A DNA stretch of 33,086 nucleotides from the NCBI GenBank assembly GCA_028288675.1, contig JAQBNG010000024.1:1-33086 (forward strand). The letters are read 5' to 3'. This document shows positions 1-8,282 of this stretch, piece by piece (position 1 is the first letter of the stretch; each line of letters opens with the position of its first letter). Under the pieces are notes generated by a model. That model made no database searches. It had not been told where the DNA came from and was given only the letters and a program-made list of their open reading frames with translations. The position numbers and the translations under genes were made by a program. The stretch is from Flavisolibacter sp. (GTDB lineage Bacteria > Bacteroidota > Bacteroidia > Chitinophagales > Chitinophagaceae).

Positions 1-206
1 CGGACAAGGCCCGGCCAGGGCTGCGACTGACTTTTAAATGGAGGCCGCGGATATTTTGTCGTCGGATCTTCGAGTGCATCCGGGGCGGGCACACCATTAA
101 CCACCGGTCCGCTTCCTGCTAAAACCGGCGACACCATAAGCGTAGCAATCCCTGCTCCAATGCCGCCAATAACCTGGCGTCTGCTTATCACATTTTCATT
201 TACCAT
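1..206 (-). CDS. SDR family oxidoreductase, N-terminal part, Tat-exported (cut by window edge)
   Basis: The first 68 codons of a leftward gene are visible; the rest lies outside the window. The protein starts MVNENVISRRQVIGGIGAG, with a twin-arginine motif (SRRQV, residues 8-12), a hydrophobic stretch and a small-residue cleavage region, so export by the Tat system is likely. After the signal comes a proline-rich segment (DPTTKYPRPPF, then QPWPGL). As I recall the family, this segment precedes the Rossmann domain in YhdF/YghA-like short-chain dehydrogenases of Bacteroidota. The NAD(P)-binding motif itself is not in the window, so the family call rests on this N-terminal segment alone. The start is the ATG at 206. 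Confidence 0.6.
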   Translation of the reverse strand, partial: MVNENVISRRQVIGGIGAGIATLMVSPVLAGSGPVVNGVPAPDALEDPTTKYPRPPFKSQSQPWPGLV

Positions 207-511
207 GATGAATTTATCTTTTATATATTATGGAAAAAGGAAGTGTAACAATAAGAATGCCGTGCAGAGAAAAAGAGTTTTGTTGAGGCCTAAGAATATC
301 GTTTAAAAAAAATGGCTGCACATGATGTTTACGCTTAATGATATTGTGGTTATTTCCATTTCCCGATCAGCATCTTATCCTGTGTTTTGTAGAGAGTGTG
401 CAACGCATTTGCCGGATGTACAATAGTGCCATGTTGAGCTATTATCAGTTATTAAAACTCATCTGGAAGAGAAGCAGTTTGTTCTATCTTTAGTTTTATC
501 AATAATCACAG
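207..511. other. Divergent intergenic region between the SDR and DUF1080 genes
   Basis: This 305-base AT-rich stretch separates two divergently transcribed genes, so promoters for both should lie here. A TATCTTTA at 485-492 resembles a Bacteroidota -7 element for the rightward gene, but I see no TTG at the right distance. No open frame of useful length, repeat or RNA gene was recognised. Confidence 0.4.
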
Positions 512-1333
512 ATGAGGTTTAATAACAGCGATTACCTTCTACCTATCCTAATTGCATTTGGCATTCTCCTTTACAGTTGCACAAACCGAAATAAAACCAC
601 TAATAAACCAGCCTCGCAAAGTAACAGCGATTGGATTAACCTTTTCAATGGTACCAACCTTAATGATTGGACAGTTAAAATTCATCATCATGATGTAGGT
701 GTTAATTACGGTAATACGTTCAGAGCTGAAGATGGTATGATCAAAGTAAGATATGACCAATACGATTCCTTTAACGACCAGTTTGGACATCTATATTACA
801 AAACACCTTTTTCAAATTATCATCTTAAACTTGACTATCGCTTTTCCGGTGAACTACAAAAAGGAGCGCCAACTTATACCATCTTGAACAGCGGTGTAAT
901 GTATCACTCACAGGACCCGAGGACAATGCCGAAGGAACAGAACTGGCCTATCTCGATAGAGATGCAGTTCCTTGCAGGTTTAGGAGATGGCAAGCCTCGT
1001 CCTACAGGCAACATGTGTTCACCCGGTACCGACATTGTTTACAAGGGCAAAATGTACGATGGTCATTGTCTCAACTCTTCTTCAAAAACATATGACAAGA
1101 ATGAATGGATTAGAGCTGAACTGGTTGTACTGAATGATTCAGCCATCACGCATATCATCAATGGTGATACTGTTTTGCGATACAGTAAACCAACGATGGG
1201 AGGCGGTGTTGTAGATGGTTATGATAAAGCAGTATGGCAACCCGGAAAGCGGCTTGATGCAGGATATATAGCGCTTCAAAGTGAAGGACAGCCAATTGAG
1301 TTTAGAAATATTTTATTGAAGAAGCTGGATTGA
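512..1333 (+). CDS. DUF1080 (3-keto-disaccharide hydrolase-like) lipoprotein
   Basis: A 273-residue lipoprotein. The N-terminus has a hydrophobic core and a lipobox ending at Cys23 (ILLYSC), so the protein is probably anchored in the outer or inner membrane facing the periplasm. After a short Asn/Ser/Lys-rich linker comes a single DUF1080 domain: LFNGTNLNDW near residue 44, a concanavalin-like body, and the closing EFRNILLKKLD typical of these proteins. Family members are implicated in cleaving glycosides whose sugar was oxidised at C3, or in binding sugars; the substrate cannot be read here. It stands alone, divergent from the SDR gene and convergent with the DUF885 peptidase. A second DUF1080 gene lies at 28.0-28.8 kb. 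Confidence 0.8.
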   Translation: MRFNNSDYLLPILIAFGILLYSCTNRNKTTNKPASQSNSDWINLFNGTNLNDWTVKIHHHDVGVNYGNTFRAEDGMIKVRYDQYDSFNDQFGHLYYKTPFSNYHLKLDYRFSGELQKGAPTYTILNSGVMYHSQDPRTMPKEQNWPISIEMQFLAGLGDGKPRPTGNMCSPGTDIVYKGKMYDGHCLNSSSKTYDKNEWIRAELVVLNDSAITHIINGDTVLRYSKPTMGGGVVDGYDKAVWQPGKRLDAGYIALQSEGQPIEFRNILLKKLD

Positions 1334-1405
1334 AGCATCTACTTAAATGCCATATACAGCAGTCGGCGAAATAGAAGTTGCATACTATACGATAAAGTAG
1401 AGTGC

Positions 1406-3148
1406 TTACAGTGGCTTTTTCTTTTTCAGCTCTCTTTCAATAAAATTGTCCACCATCTTTTCCAGTATAGGAAGCGTTACAGAACCTTCTGACAATACAA
1501 GGTCGTGAAAGACTCTCACATCAAAGTTTTCCTTCAACGCCGCTTCTGCTTTCCGCCGCAATTCTTTGATCTTTATTTCGCCCATTTTATAAGCAAGTGC
1601 CTGCCCAGGCCAGGCGATGTAACGGTTCACTTCTGTATTCACTTCGTGCAACGAAAGGGCAGTATTACTTGCCAGGAAATCTATTGCTTGTTCCTTTGTC
1701 CATCCCTTCCAATGAATGCCAACATCAATCACCAGGCGGCAGGCACGCCACATTTCATAGGTAAGCCTTCCAAACAAACTGTAAGGGTCTTTATACAAGC
1801 CAAGTTCATAGCCTAAGTATTCACTGTATAAGCCCCAGCCTTCACCAAAAGCGTTTATATAAAAGCGCTGACGGAACTCCGGGAGGTTCGTTAATTCTTG
1901 CGATAAAGCAGTTTGCAGGTGATGGCCGGGTACCGCCTCATGCAGCGTTAATGATTCCAAAGTGTAAAGCGTTCGGCTTGGAAGATTATAGGTATTGACC
2001 CAATACATACCTGCTCTTTTAGTTTTAATGGATGCACCGGAATAACGACCGGTAGTGTAAGATGGCGCCAGGTAATCAGGCACAGGTTCTACGCCATAAG
2101 GTTGTCTTGGCAATTTGCCAAACAGGCGTGGCAACTGTCCGTCAATTTTTTTTGCAATGAAGGAAGCTTCTTTTAGTAACTGGTCCGCCGAGGTTGCATA
2201 AAATTGTTTGTCGGTTCGCAAAAACTGTATGAAGTCGGCAAAGCTTCCTTTGAATGCAACGGCCTTTATTACCGAATCCATTTCTTTTTTTATCCGGTTC
2301 ACTTCACTCATGCCTATGTTGTACACATCATCAGGCGCCAGGTTTGTTGTTGTATGAAACCTGACCAGTTCTTTATAATATTCCTTGCCGTTTGGCATAG
2401 CCGATGCACCTAAAGTTTTTCTTGTTACAGGTATGTATTCCTTCTCAAAAAAATCTTTGATCTTTTTAAAAGATGTAACTACACTTTTCATAACAAGCCC
2501 CTGCCCTTCTGCTTGTAACGCTACCCATCTTTCATCTGAAATGAACGCCGGTTTCTTTTGAAGAGGTTTCCAGAATAGTGAAGCCTGCGCATTATCCACT
2601 ATATGCGTTGTGTATGTTTTTTCGAACCCTGCCAGCGCGGCGGCCGGCTGCGAAATACCAAGTTTTAAGCCTGCCCGCATTAGTTGCAAATTTTCTTCTA
2701 CATAAGCCGGTATTGCTTTTAATGAGGCCAGGTAAAGACGTACTTCTTTTTCATTAATAAGTACCCTGTTTGCCATGCGCGGAAGCCATGTATGAAAACC
2801 TTCATCAGATAAAATTGGATTGAGATACCCTTTATACCTGTACGAAATAACTTCGTCGGTAATGCTATATTTTAATAACTCCAGGTTTACTTTATCAGCA
2901 GCGGAAAGTAGCGAGGCATCAAGTCTGTCCAACTTGTTATATAGCTTCTCATAGAACGATCCCCGCCGTATAAAATCTTCTTCTTTAAATCTGCCTAACG
3001 GATAGTTGGACAGCACCGTATCAGGAGGATTCTCTTTCGTACTGAAGTCTTTCAGTTCCTGAAGCGCCTCTTTAATTATTTTATTTTCCTGGGAAAAAAC
3101 ACAACAGGAAATTAATGTGCAGATTGTAAACAGTAGTATTTTAAACAT
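1406..3148 (-). CDS. DUF885 family secreted metallopeptidase-like protein
   Basis: A 580-residue protein when started at the ATG at 3148, which gives a clean signal peptide (MFKILLFTICTLISCCVFSQ). A longer frame to 3169 would begin with TTG and lacks a proper signal, so it was not used. The zinc-site signature of DUF885 is present: HEAVPGHH at about residues 403-410, followed by GEGWGLYSE at about 435-443, whose glutamate is a probable third ligand. Length and layout match full family members. The protein is expected to act in the periplasm or outside the cell as a peptidase; the specificity is unknown. The cysteines in the signal do not form a convincing lipobox. Its neighbours are unrelated and face other ways, so it is probably monocistronic. 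Confidence 0.85.
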   Translation of the reverse strand: MFKILLFTICTLISCCVFSQENKIIKEALQELKDFSTKENPPDTVLSNYPLGRFKEEDFIRRGSFYEKLYNKLDRLDASLLSAADKVNLELLKYSITDEVISYRYKGYLNPILSDEGFHTWLPRMANRVLINEKEVRLYLASLKAIPAYVEENLQLMRAGLKLGISQPAAALAGFEKTYTTHIVDNAQASLFWKPLQKKPAFISDERWVALQAEGQGLVMKSVVTSFKKIKDFFEKEYIPVTRKTLGASAMPNGKEYYKELVRFHTTTNLAPDDVYNIGMSEVNRIKKEMDSVIKAVAFKGSFADFIQFLRTDKQFYATSADQLLKEASFIAKKIDGQLPRLFGKLPRQPYGVEPVPDYLAPSYTTGRYSGASIKTKRAGMYWVNTYNLPSRTLYTLESLTLHEAVPGHHLQTALSQELTNLPEFRQRFYINAFGEGWGLYSEYLGYELGLYKDPYSLFGRLTYEMWRACRLVIDVGIHWKGWTKEQAIDFLASNTALSLHEVNTEVNRYIAWPGQALAYKMGEIKIKELRRKAEAALKENFDVRVFHDLVLSEGSVTLPILEKMVDNFIERELKKKKPL

Positions 3149-3568
3149 GAAAATTATATGAACGAACAATTTACAGATGTTACAATTGCAGTTGCTAACA
3201 TTCTTTCTATTGAAGCTGTTTTTCCGGGATTTTATCTTTGATCTTCGGTTACTAAAAGCCTTTGGCCTGGACTAATATTCGTTATACATATTTAATACAG
3301 CGTGTATAAAGCACAGATTTAACATATGCTCTATTCAACTCCTACCATAAAAAGAGAGTCCGCGTTTACCCTTGTAATTGCAAGTGAATCAATCATTTAG
3401 AACTTTGATTAACTTTTTCAATTGTGGCGCAGCATCTCCAAAGTGCGTTTAGGTTACGTAAAAACCGTAGCTATCACCGTAACTCTACTACAAAAACTTG
3501 CATTTTTACAAAGCGACAACTACTTTAGCCGTCCAAACCTTATTAAAACTATATCCATAAACTGTATT
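3149..3568. other. Intergenic region with two rightward promoter-like sequences
   Basis: The 420 bases between the divergent DUF885 and T9SS-cargo genes hold two matches to the Bacteroidota promoter pattern on the + strand. TTG at 3210-3212 is followed after 20 bases by a perfect TATCTTTG (3233-3240). TTG at 3498-3500 is followed after 20 bases by TACTTTAG (3521-3528). A frame in phase with the downstream gene runs back to 3422, but it would start at TTG and place about 49 residues ahead of a normal signal peptide, so I treat it as noncoding leader. Confidence 0.45.
3498..3528 (+). promoter_or_regulatory. Bacteroidota-type promoter of the T9SS cargo gene
   Basis: TTG at 3498-3500 and TACTTTAG at 3521-3528 are separated by 20 bases and match the -33 TTG and -7 TAnnTTTG elements with one mismatch in the -7 box. 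Transcription would begin near 3535. This gives a leader of about 34 bases before the ATG at 3569 and supports that start over the longer frame. Confidence 0.5.
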
Positions 3569-4699
3569 ATGAAGAAACTTTACCCCTTTCTTTTTTCACT
3601 CATTCTATCTTTTCTCTTTCACCAATCAAATGCGCAGATAGTATCCTTCTCCTTTGCCGGAAGCAACGGAGATGAGAACACATGGCCATCAGCAACAGAA
3701 GCTGCAGGCATTTTACCATCCTCTATTTCAAGAGGCACAGGTATTTCGGCAACAGCTAATGCTGACCGCTTTAATTCAAAAAACTGGACAACGGCTGCTA
3801 CCCTTGATGTTAATGATTACATTGAATTCACCATTACGCCAAGGCCTGGTTATTCTGTTAGCTTATCAACCATTGCGCTTCAGCACCAGCGATCTGTTAC
3901 GGGCCCAAAAAGCTTTGTGATCAGAACAAACTTTGATGGTTTTGCATCAGATGCCACAAACGTGGTAAACATTCCAGACGTTAACGCAAACCAGTCGAGT
4001 ACATTCACTTTTTCAACACCAATCACTACAACAGCTCCACTGAATGTTAGAATTTATGCCTATAACGCAGAAGCTGCTACTGGCACATGGGGACCTGGAG
4101 AAAGCACTGACGGAAATGATATTGTACTGTCAGGAACCTTCCTTTTACTTCCTGTAAAGTTTGTAAACGTGAGTGCTTTCTGGAACGGCCAGGCAGTAGA
4201 TATAAAATGGACAAATGCCACGGAAAGCGATGTTCTTCATTATGTGATTGAACGATCTGGAAACGGGCAATTGTTTACGGAGCTAACAAAGGTTTATCCG
4301 GCAGCAAACAATGGCAGACAAGCGGATTATAGGTCGCTTGATTTACACCCATTAAGCAAAACAAACTATTACCGCATCAAAGCAATTGAAACGAATGGCC
4401 AGGTTTTATACAGCAAAATTGTAAAAGTAGATGCCAGCCTTTCGGCTGCTTCAATGGGACTGTATCCCAACCCTGTAAGATCGGGTTCACAGATCATGTT
4501 ACAGTTAAATGGAGTTAAGGAAGGAGCGTACGAAATAAAAATTTACAATGCTATTGCCCAACTTGTACACCATGAAAAGATTACTGTGAATGGAATTTCA
4601 TCAACACAAGGTATTTCTTTGGGTCACTGGAAAAAAGGAGTTTATGTTGCTGAAGTAACAGGTACTCAAAGAATGCAGCAGCAATTTATTATACAATAA
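3569..4699 (+). CDS. Secreted protein with T9SS type A sorting domain
   Basis: A 376-residue protein when started at the ATG at 3569, which gives the signal peptide MKKLYPFLFSLILSFLF with cleavage after NAQ. Residues about 23-190 form a beta-rich domain beginning VSFSFAGSNGDENTWPS, of a type often seen in secreted Bacteroidota proteins; I recognise no catalytic motif. A fibronectin-like segment follows (VKFVNVSAFWNG to YYRIKAIE). The C-terminal 75-80 residues are a type IX secretion sorting domain (LYPNPVRSGSQ, then KKGVYVAEVTG, ending QQQFIIQ). The protein should therefore cross the outer membrane through the T9SS and be released or attached to the surface. It probably binds polymers or acts as an adhesin, which is inference. 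A strong terminator follows. Confidence 0.85.
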   Translation: MKKLYPFLFSLILSFLFHQSNAQIVSFSFAGSNGDENTWPSATEAAGILPSSISRGTGISATANADRFNSKNWTTAATLDVNDYIEFTITPRPGYSVSLSTIALQHQRSVTGPKSFVIRTNFDGFASDATNVVNIPDVNANQSSTFTFSTPITTTAPLNVRIYAYNAEAATGTWGPGESTDGNDIVLSGTFLLLPVKFVNVSAFWNGQAVDIKWTNATESDVLHYVIERSGNGQLFTELTKVYPAANNGRQADYRSLDLHPLSKTNYYRIKAIETNGQVLYSKIVKVDASLSAASMGLYPNPVRSGSQIMLQLNGVKEGAYEIKIYNAIAQLVHHEKITVNGISSTQGISLGHWKKGVYVAEVTGTQRMQQQFIIQ

Positions 4700-4720
4700 A
4701 TGATTTGCTTTAATTTTAGA

Positions 4721-4761
4721 AAGCATGGCACCATTTACCAAATGGTGCCATGCTTCTTTTT
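4721..4761 (+). terminator. Rho-independent terminator after the T9SS cargo gene
   Basis: A perfect 16-bp stem (left arm 4721-4736, right arm 4740-4755) with a 3-base loop is followed by CTTTTT. It begins 21 bases after the stop codon of the T9SS cargo gene. Confidence 0.92.
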
Positions 4762-5075
4762 ACTACATTACCATAATAGCACACTGGCTACAATTAAATC
4801 TTGTAAAGGTCTTTTAGCAGCCAGATTAAATAGGCGTTTCTGCCTACATATCTGTGATAATTTGCTTTTGACGGATGTATGGAGGAACAACACCGGCCAA
4901 ACCATAAATTATCCAATTTACTAAATAAGTTATACCAGCTGCATAACTTAACTGATGAAAAGTTGATGATAAGCAAGACTATAAAACCGCTTGCCAGAAA
5001 TACCTGTTAGGGGAATCTACGAGACGAATCGAGTGGTATAACATTTATATAGTATCTCCTATTAAACTCCAGATT
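4762..5075. other. Intergenic region upstream of the GlsB-like gene
   Basis: About 314 bases without a convincing gene. Frames present on both strands lack family resemblance and good starts. The stretch holds the TAAGTTAT inverted repeat described separately and must contain the promoter of the next gene, which I could not place. Confidence 0.4.
4926..4950. repeat. TAAGTTAT inverted repeat upstream of the GlsB-like gene
   Basis: TAAGTTAT (4926-4933) and ATAACTTA (4943-4950) are perfect 8-bp inverted arms around a 9-base centre containing CAGCTG. The same 8-mer pair recurs downstream of the GlsB-like gene at 5534-5541 and 5595-5602. It could be a protein-binding dyad or part of a short repeat family. 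Confidence 0.5.
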
Positions 5076-5366
5076 ATGACACTGATTGAACTTTTAGTTT
5101 TATTATTGATAGCTGCAATATGCGGCGGAATTGGACAATCGCTGGCAGGTTACGATTTAGGTGGATGCCTTGTATCAATTGTTGTTGGTTTTGTAGGCGC
5201 TTACATCGGTTTGTGGCTTGCCGGAAAATTTGACTTGCCACGGTTTTTTGAAATTACTGTAGGAGGCAAATCCTTTCCGGTAGTGTGGGCTATTATCGGT
5301 TCAGTGGTATTTACGTTGGTGATGGCGTTACTGCGAAGAGTTTTTACCGGGGATAGAAGGTTATAA
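5076..5366 (+). CDS. GlsB/YeaQ/YmgE family (transglycosylase-associated) membrane protein
   Basis: A 96-residue inner-membrane protein with three hydrophobic segments (about residues 3-24, 29-50 and 66-86) and the glycine-rich helices typical of the family, such as GGIGQSLAGYDLGG and VGFVGAYIGLWLAG. The family is small, usually 80-100 residues, and is often linked to envelope or general stress; its biochemical role is not established. The C-terminus is basic (LLRRVFTGDRR). The gene stands alone between two noncoding regions that carry copies of the same inverted 8-mer, which may bear on its regulation. Confidence 0.8.
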   Translation: MTLIELLVLLLIAAICGGIGQSLAGYDLGGCLVSIVVGFVGAYIGLWLAGKFDLPRFFEITVGGKSFPVVWAIIGSVVFTLVMALLRRVFTGDRRL

Positions 5367-5944
5367 CACCAATATTATTTTCTCTTTCACTGATAAAATT
5401 TGAGGTAGCAAATATTCATACATAGATTTTGTAGCTATAAGCGGTTGCATGCCTGATTATGGTATGATGAACTGAAGTGCATTTAGAATTGTATTGGAGG
5501 AGAGGCTTAGATTCGTTTGAGGCTATCCTGGTTTAAGTTATTACAGGAAGGAACAAGCTAAAATTTAACCTGTTATGCTGTGTGATATGCCAGCATAACT
5601 TATGATACTATTAGACGGTTTCGACTCTGTTAAACGAATTTCTTTAAAACGTTTCGAAAAAAATCAGATTTAAAAGAGTAGTGCTAAAACTTACTTCTTT
5701 GCAAAACAGGCGGAGTCTGCAAATGTGAAGTATAGCTTCCGTCCACTGCGGGCACCGCTTGAGCAAATTCAAAGTCATAAAGAAACCCCCGTTTGTATGC
5801 AATTTTAGATGATCGTTAATCATTCAAAAATAACCTGACATATATATCAACTGCGCTGGTACAAATTCTGCATAACAACAGTACCGAACATTTACACAGG
5901 TATTCTTACTGCCTAAAAAGTAATTGATTTCAAAAATAGCAACC
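5367..5944. other. Long noncoding stretch with a hairpin
   Basis: This 578-base stretch contains no convincing open frame. It holds a 9-bp hairpin at 5572-5599 and the second pair of TAAGTTAT/ATAACTTA words (5534-5541, 5595-5602). It could hide a small RNA, but I see no hairpin followed by a T-run and no strong promoter. A frame in phase with the downstream lipoprotein reaches TTG at 5924 but lacks a signal-like start. Confidence 0.4.
5572..5599. repeat. 9-bp inverted repeat downstream of the GlsB-like gene
   Basis: GTTATGCTG (5572-5580) and CAGCATAAC (5591-5599) are perfect inverted arms around a 10-base loop. There is no T-run after it, so it is not a standard terminator. ATAACTTA overlapping the right arm can also pair with TAAGTTAT at 5534-5541, giving an alternative fold. 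Confidence 0.5.
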
Positions 5945-7174
5945 ATGTATAAAAAATTGTTTTCTCTTTCGTTGGCAGTAATCTGCCTGGCGGCATGCAG
6001 TTCAGGCAACACCAGTTATAATTCTGCTACCAACAAGGATACTACTGTCAAGCCTGTTGAAACAAGATCACCTAACACAAATTATAAGCCTGCATTCAGT
6101 GGACAGACCCGCATTGCCAGCGTAAAAACCACTACACCTTACGAAAGTAAAGTGCTAAGTAGTGAACTAAAAAAACCTTGGGGCATAACGGCGCTTCCAG
6201 ATGCAAGATTATTAATTACTGAGAAGGGTGGCACTATGAGAATTGCAACCAACACAGGAACATTGAGTGCTCCTATAACCGGCATTCCGCCTGTAAACGC
6301 CTCCGGACAGGGAGGCTTATTAGGGGTTACTTTAGATCCTGCCTTCCCAACTAACCGGATGGTTTACTGGACCTTTGCCGATGCTACTCCGGATGGAAAC
6401 CTGACCGCCGTTGCTAAGGGCAGATTATCCAATGATGAGACAAAATTTGAAAATACTGTTATTATTTACCGGGCTACGCCAGCTTACAGAGGCACCCTGC
6501 ATTATGGGTCGCGGATATTGTTTGACAAAACCGGCAACCTTATAATCAGCACCGGTGAACGTTCGGATTTAGTAACAAGACCGCAGGCGCAATCATTACA
6601 ATCAGGCCTTGGAAAAGTTATCAGAATTACAACTGACGGTAAGCCGGCTGCAGGCAATCCATTCTTAAATAACAGTGAAGCAAGACCCGAGCTTTACTCA
6701 TATGGTCATCGAAATGTCCAGGGGTTAGCCCTTCATCCGCAAACGGGTGATTTGTGGGAAAACGAATTTGGTCCTAAAGGTGGCGATGAACTGAACCGTA
6801 TTCAACCTGGGAAAAATTATGGGTGGCCTACCATCACCTATGGACTGGAGTACAGCGGAGAAAAAGTGGGCGGCGCCATTACACAGCAGGCAGGGATGGA
6901 ACAACCGGTTTACTACTGGGACCCGGTGCTCTCACCAAGCGGAATGACGTTTTATAGCAGCAATGCTATTCCCGAATGGCAAAATAATTTATTTATCGCG
7001 GGGTTGAACAGCAACCACATTGCGCGGCTTGTAATTAATAACAATAAAGTGACAGGTGAAGAAAGGCTATTAGCAAACGAAGGCCAACGGTTCAGAGATG
7101 TTGCCGAAGGCAAAGACGGTGCTTTATATGCAATTACAGATGAAGGAAGGTTATACAGAATTAGCAAAAAGTAG
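5945..7174 (+). CDS. PQQ-dependent aldose sugar dehydrogenase-like lipoprotein (GSDH family)
   Basis: A 409-residue protein started at the ATG at 5945, giving MYKKLFSLSLAVICLAAC with lipobox Cys18. It belongs to the soluble glucose/sorbosone dehydrogenase beta-propeller family (YliI/Asd-like). Visible family motifs are KPWGITALPD near residue 77, GQGGLLGVTLDP near 121, GTLHYGSRI with probable catalytic His186, and the block YGHRNVQGLALHPQTGDLW followed by EFGPKGGDE and NYGWP. It should oxidise aldose sugars at C1 in the periplasm using PQQ and a calcium ion. PQQ may have to come from outside, since no pqq genes are visible here. It is convergent with the DinB-like gene, with a shared terminator between them. 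Confidence 0.9.
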   Translation: MYKKLFSLSLAVICLAACSSGNTSYNSATNKDTTVKPVETRSPNTNYKPAFSGQTRIASVKTTTPYESKVLSSELKKPWGITALPDARLLITEKGGTMRIATNTGTLSAPITGIPPVNASGQGGLLGVTLDPAFPTNRMVYWTFADATPDGNLTAVAKGRLSNDETKFENTVIIYRATPAYRGTLHYGSRILFDKTGNLIISTGERSDLVTRPQAQSLQSGLGKVIRITTDGKPAAGNPFLNNSEARPELYSYGHRNVQGLALHPQTGDLWENEFGPKGGDELNRIQPGKNYGWPTITYGLEYSGEKVGGAITQQAGMEQPVYYWDPVLSPSGMTFYSSNAIPEWQNNLFIAGLNSNHIARLVINNNKVTGEERLLANEGQRFRDVAEGKDGALYAITDEGRLYRISKK

Positions 7175-7212
7175 CATGCTGTCCAGGGGTTTTCGAGGGT
7201 TCGTAAAAGTTA

Positions 7213-7250
7213 AATGCCGGCCTGTTTAAATGCAGGCCGGCATTACTTTA
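7213..7250. terminator. Bidirectional terminator between convergent genes
   Basis: AATGCCGGCCTG (7213-7224) and CAGGCCGGCATT (7233-7244) form a perfect 12-bp GC-rich stem with an 8-base loop, followed by ACTTTA. It sits between the stop codons of the sugar dehydrogenase and the leftward DinB-like gene and probably serves both. Confidence 0.8.
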
Positions 7251-7280
7251 AAAGAAAAGTTTTTTATTTTCTGTAAGCGA

Positions 7281-7838
7281 TTAAAACAATCTTTCGTTAG
7301 GTGGCTTAATACCCTGAAGCCGTATATAAATTGTAACCTGGCCACGGTGATGTGTTTGGTGTTCAAATGTTTTCATCATTAAGGCCATGCGGGTCGGTTC
7401 CATTCCAAACACTTTTGTCTTCTCTCCCATTTTTGCAAGATCTGCACCTTTAACAGCACTAATGCAGTAATCGTAACTGTTGGTTACATAAAACATTACA
7501 GAGTCTTTCAACTGTGCACCGGCACTATGTTCCAGGTCAGCACTTACATATGCAGGTGGCTTATTATCGCTTGCATTTGACATCAGGAAAACGTTGCCTT
7601 GTGCAAGGTGCAGCATCTGCTGCGCGAAGTTTCGGATACTGTCAACAGCTTTATAGGAATATTTGTCTGCCGGCATAGCATTAAGGTAATCTACCGTATA
7701 GGATCTTGCCCGCTCCCAGTCTTTTACCATTTGGGCTTTGATGTCATCAACTGATAAAGTTTGTGCATTACCGGGCAATAGAAAAACAAATGTAGAAAGG
7801 CATAAAAAAAAACATGCTCGTCCAATTATCTTTTTCAT
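7281..7838 (-). CDS. Exported DinB/YfiT-fold protein
   Basis: A 185-residue protein with a signal peptide ending LPGNAQ (cleavage near residue 26), followed by a DinB-like four-helix bundle. The three histidines of the metal site are visible: His77 (QMLHLAQ) and His160 and His164 in EHQTHHRGQ. The family covers metal-dependent thiol transferases and many uncharacterised proteins; some members use bacillithiol or mycothiol. The signal peptide places this one in the periplasm, where the substrate is unknown. The bshB1 gene at 12.9 kb suggests the cell makes bacillithiol, but an exported protein would not meet it, so I draw no link. Confidence 0.85.
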   Translation of the reverse strand: MKKIIGRACFFLCLSTFVFLLPGNAQTLSVDDIKAQMVKDWERARSYTVDYLNAMPADKYSYKAVDSIRNFAQQMLHLAQGNVFLMSNASDNKPPAYVSADLEHSAGAQLKDSVMFYVTNSYDYCISAVKGADLAKMGEKTKVFGMEPTRMALMMKTFEHQTHHRGQVTIYIRLQGIKPPNERLF

Positions 7839-8085
7839 ATCATTTAGTTTTATTATTCAAGATAATAAAAAGCAACCACTGGCTCTTAACCTTTCAAGCA
7901 TTACCTGGCAGTAAATTCTTTCCAAACTAACAGTCGATTCCTACAATGTTTTGCAGCCTAACCTCACCTGGCTAATTTATATCCTAAACATATCTGTTAT
8001 AAATTCTCACATAATTTATGAAACAACTTACCTATATGAATTTCTGGCATTAGTTTTTAATCATACTTTCTAAACACTTTACAAT

Positions 8086-8268
8086 ATGAACTCTTATAGC
8101 AGATTGGGTAGTGACATTGATAGGTTTAGCGAAACGGCAGAGCAGAGAAATGTGGAGAATAACAGAGACAATAAGGTAGCTTATACCAACGATTTTGACG
8201 GAGCTTACCACGTTGAGCAGGATGATGAAACCGAAGATGATAATTTGATAAATAGAGAACGGCACTAA
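8086..8268 (+). CDS. Small acidic hypothetical protein
   Basis: A 60-residue, strongly hydrophilic protein rich in Asp, Glu and Asn (for example VEQDDETEDDN near the C-terminus), with no signal, membrane segment or recognised domain. It starts at an ATG at 8086 and ends 14 bases before the CvpA-CAP gene on the same strand, so the two may be co-transcribed. A leftward frame over the same bases is hydrophobic and lacks context. The product is probably intrinsically disordered. I do not recognise it and assign no function. Confidence 0.45.
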   Translation: MNSYSRLGSDIDRFSETAEQRNVENNRDNKVAYTNDFDGAYHVEQDDETEDDNLINRERH

Positions 8269-8282
8269 CCAAATAATTTCCT

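Noticed and set aside
4700-4976. Short frames on both strands after the T9SS gene terminator
   Set aside because: One spans the terminator hairpin itself and both are rich in Cys, Trp and His without domain pattern; treated as noncoding.
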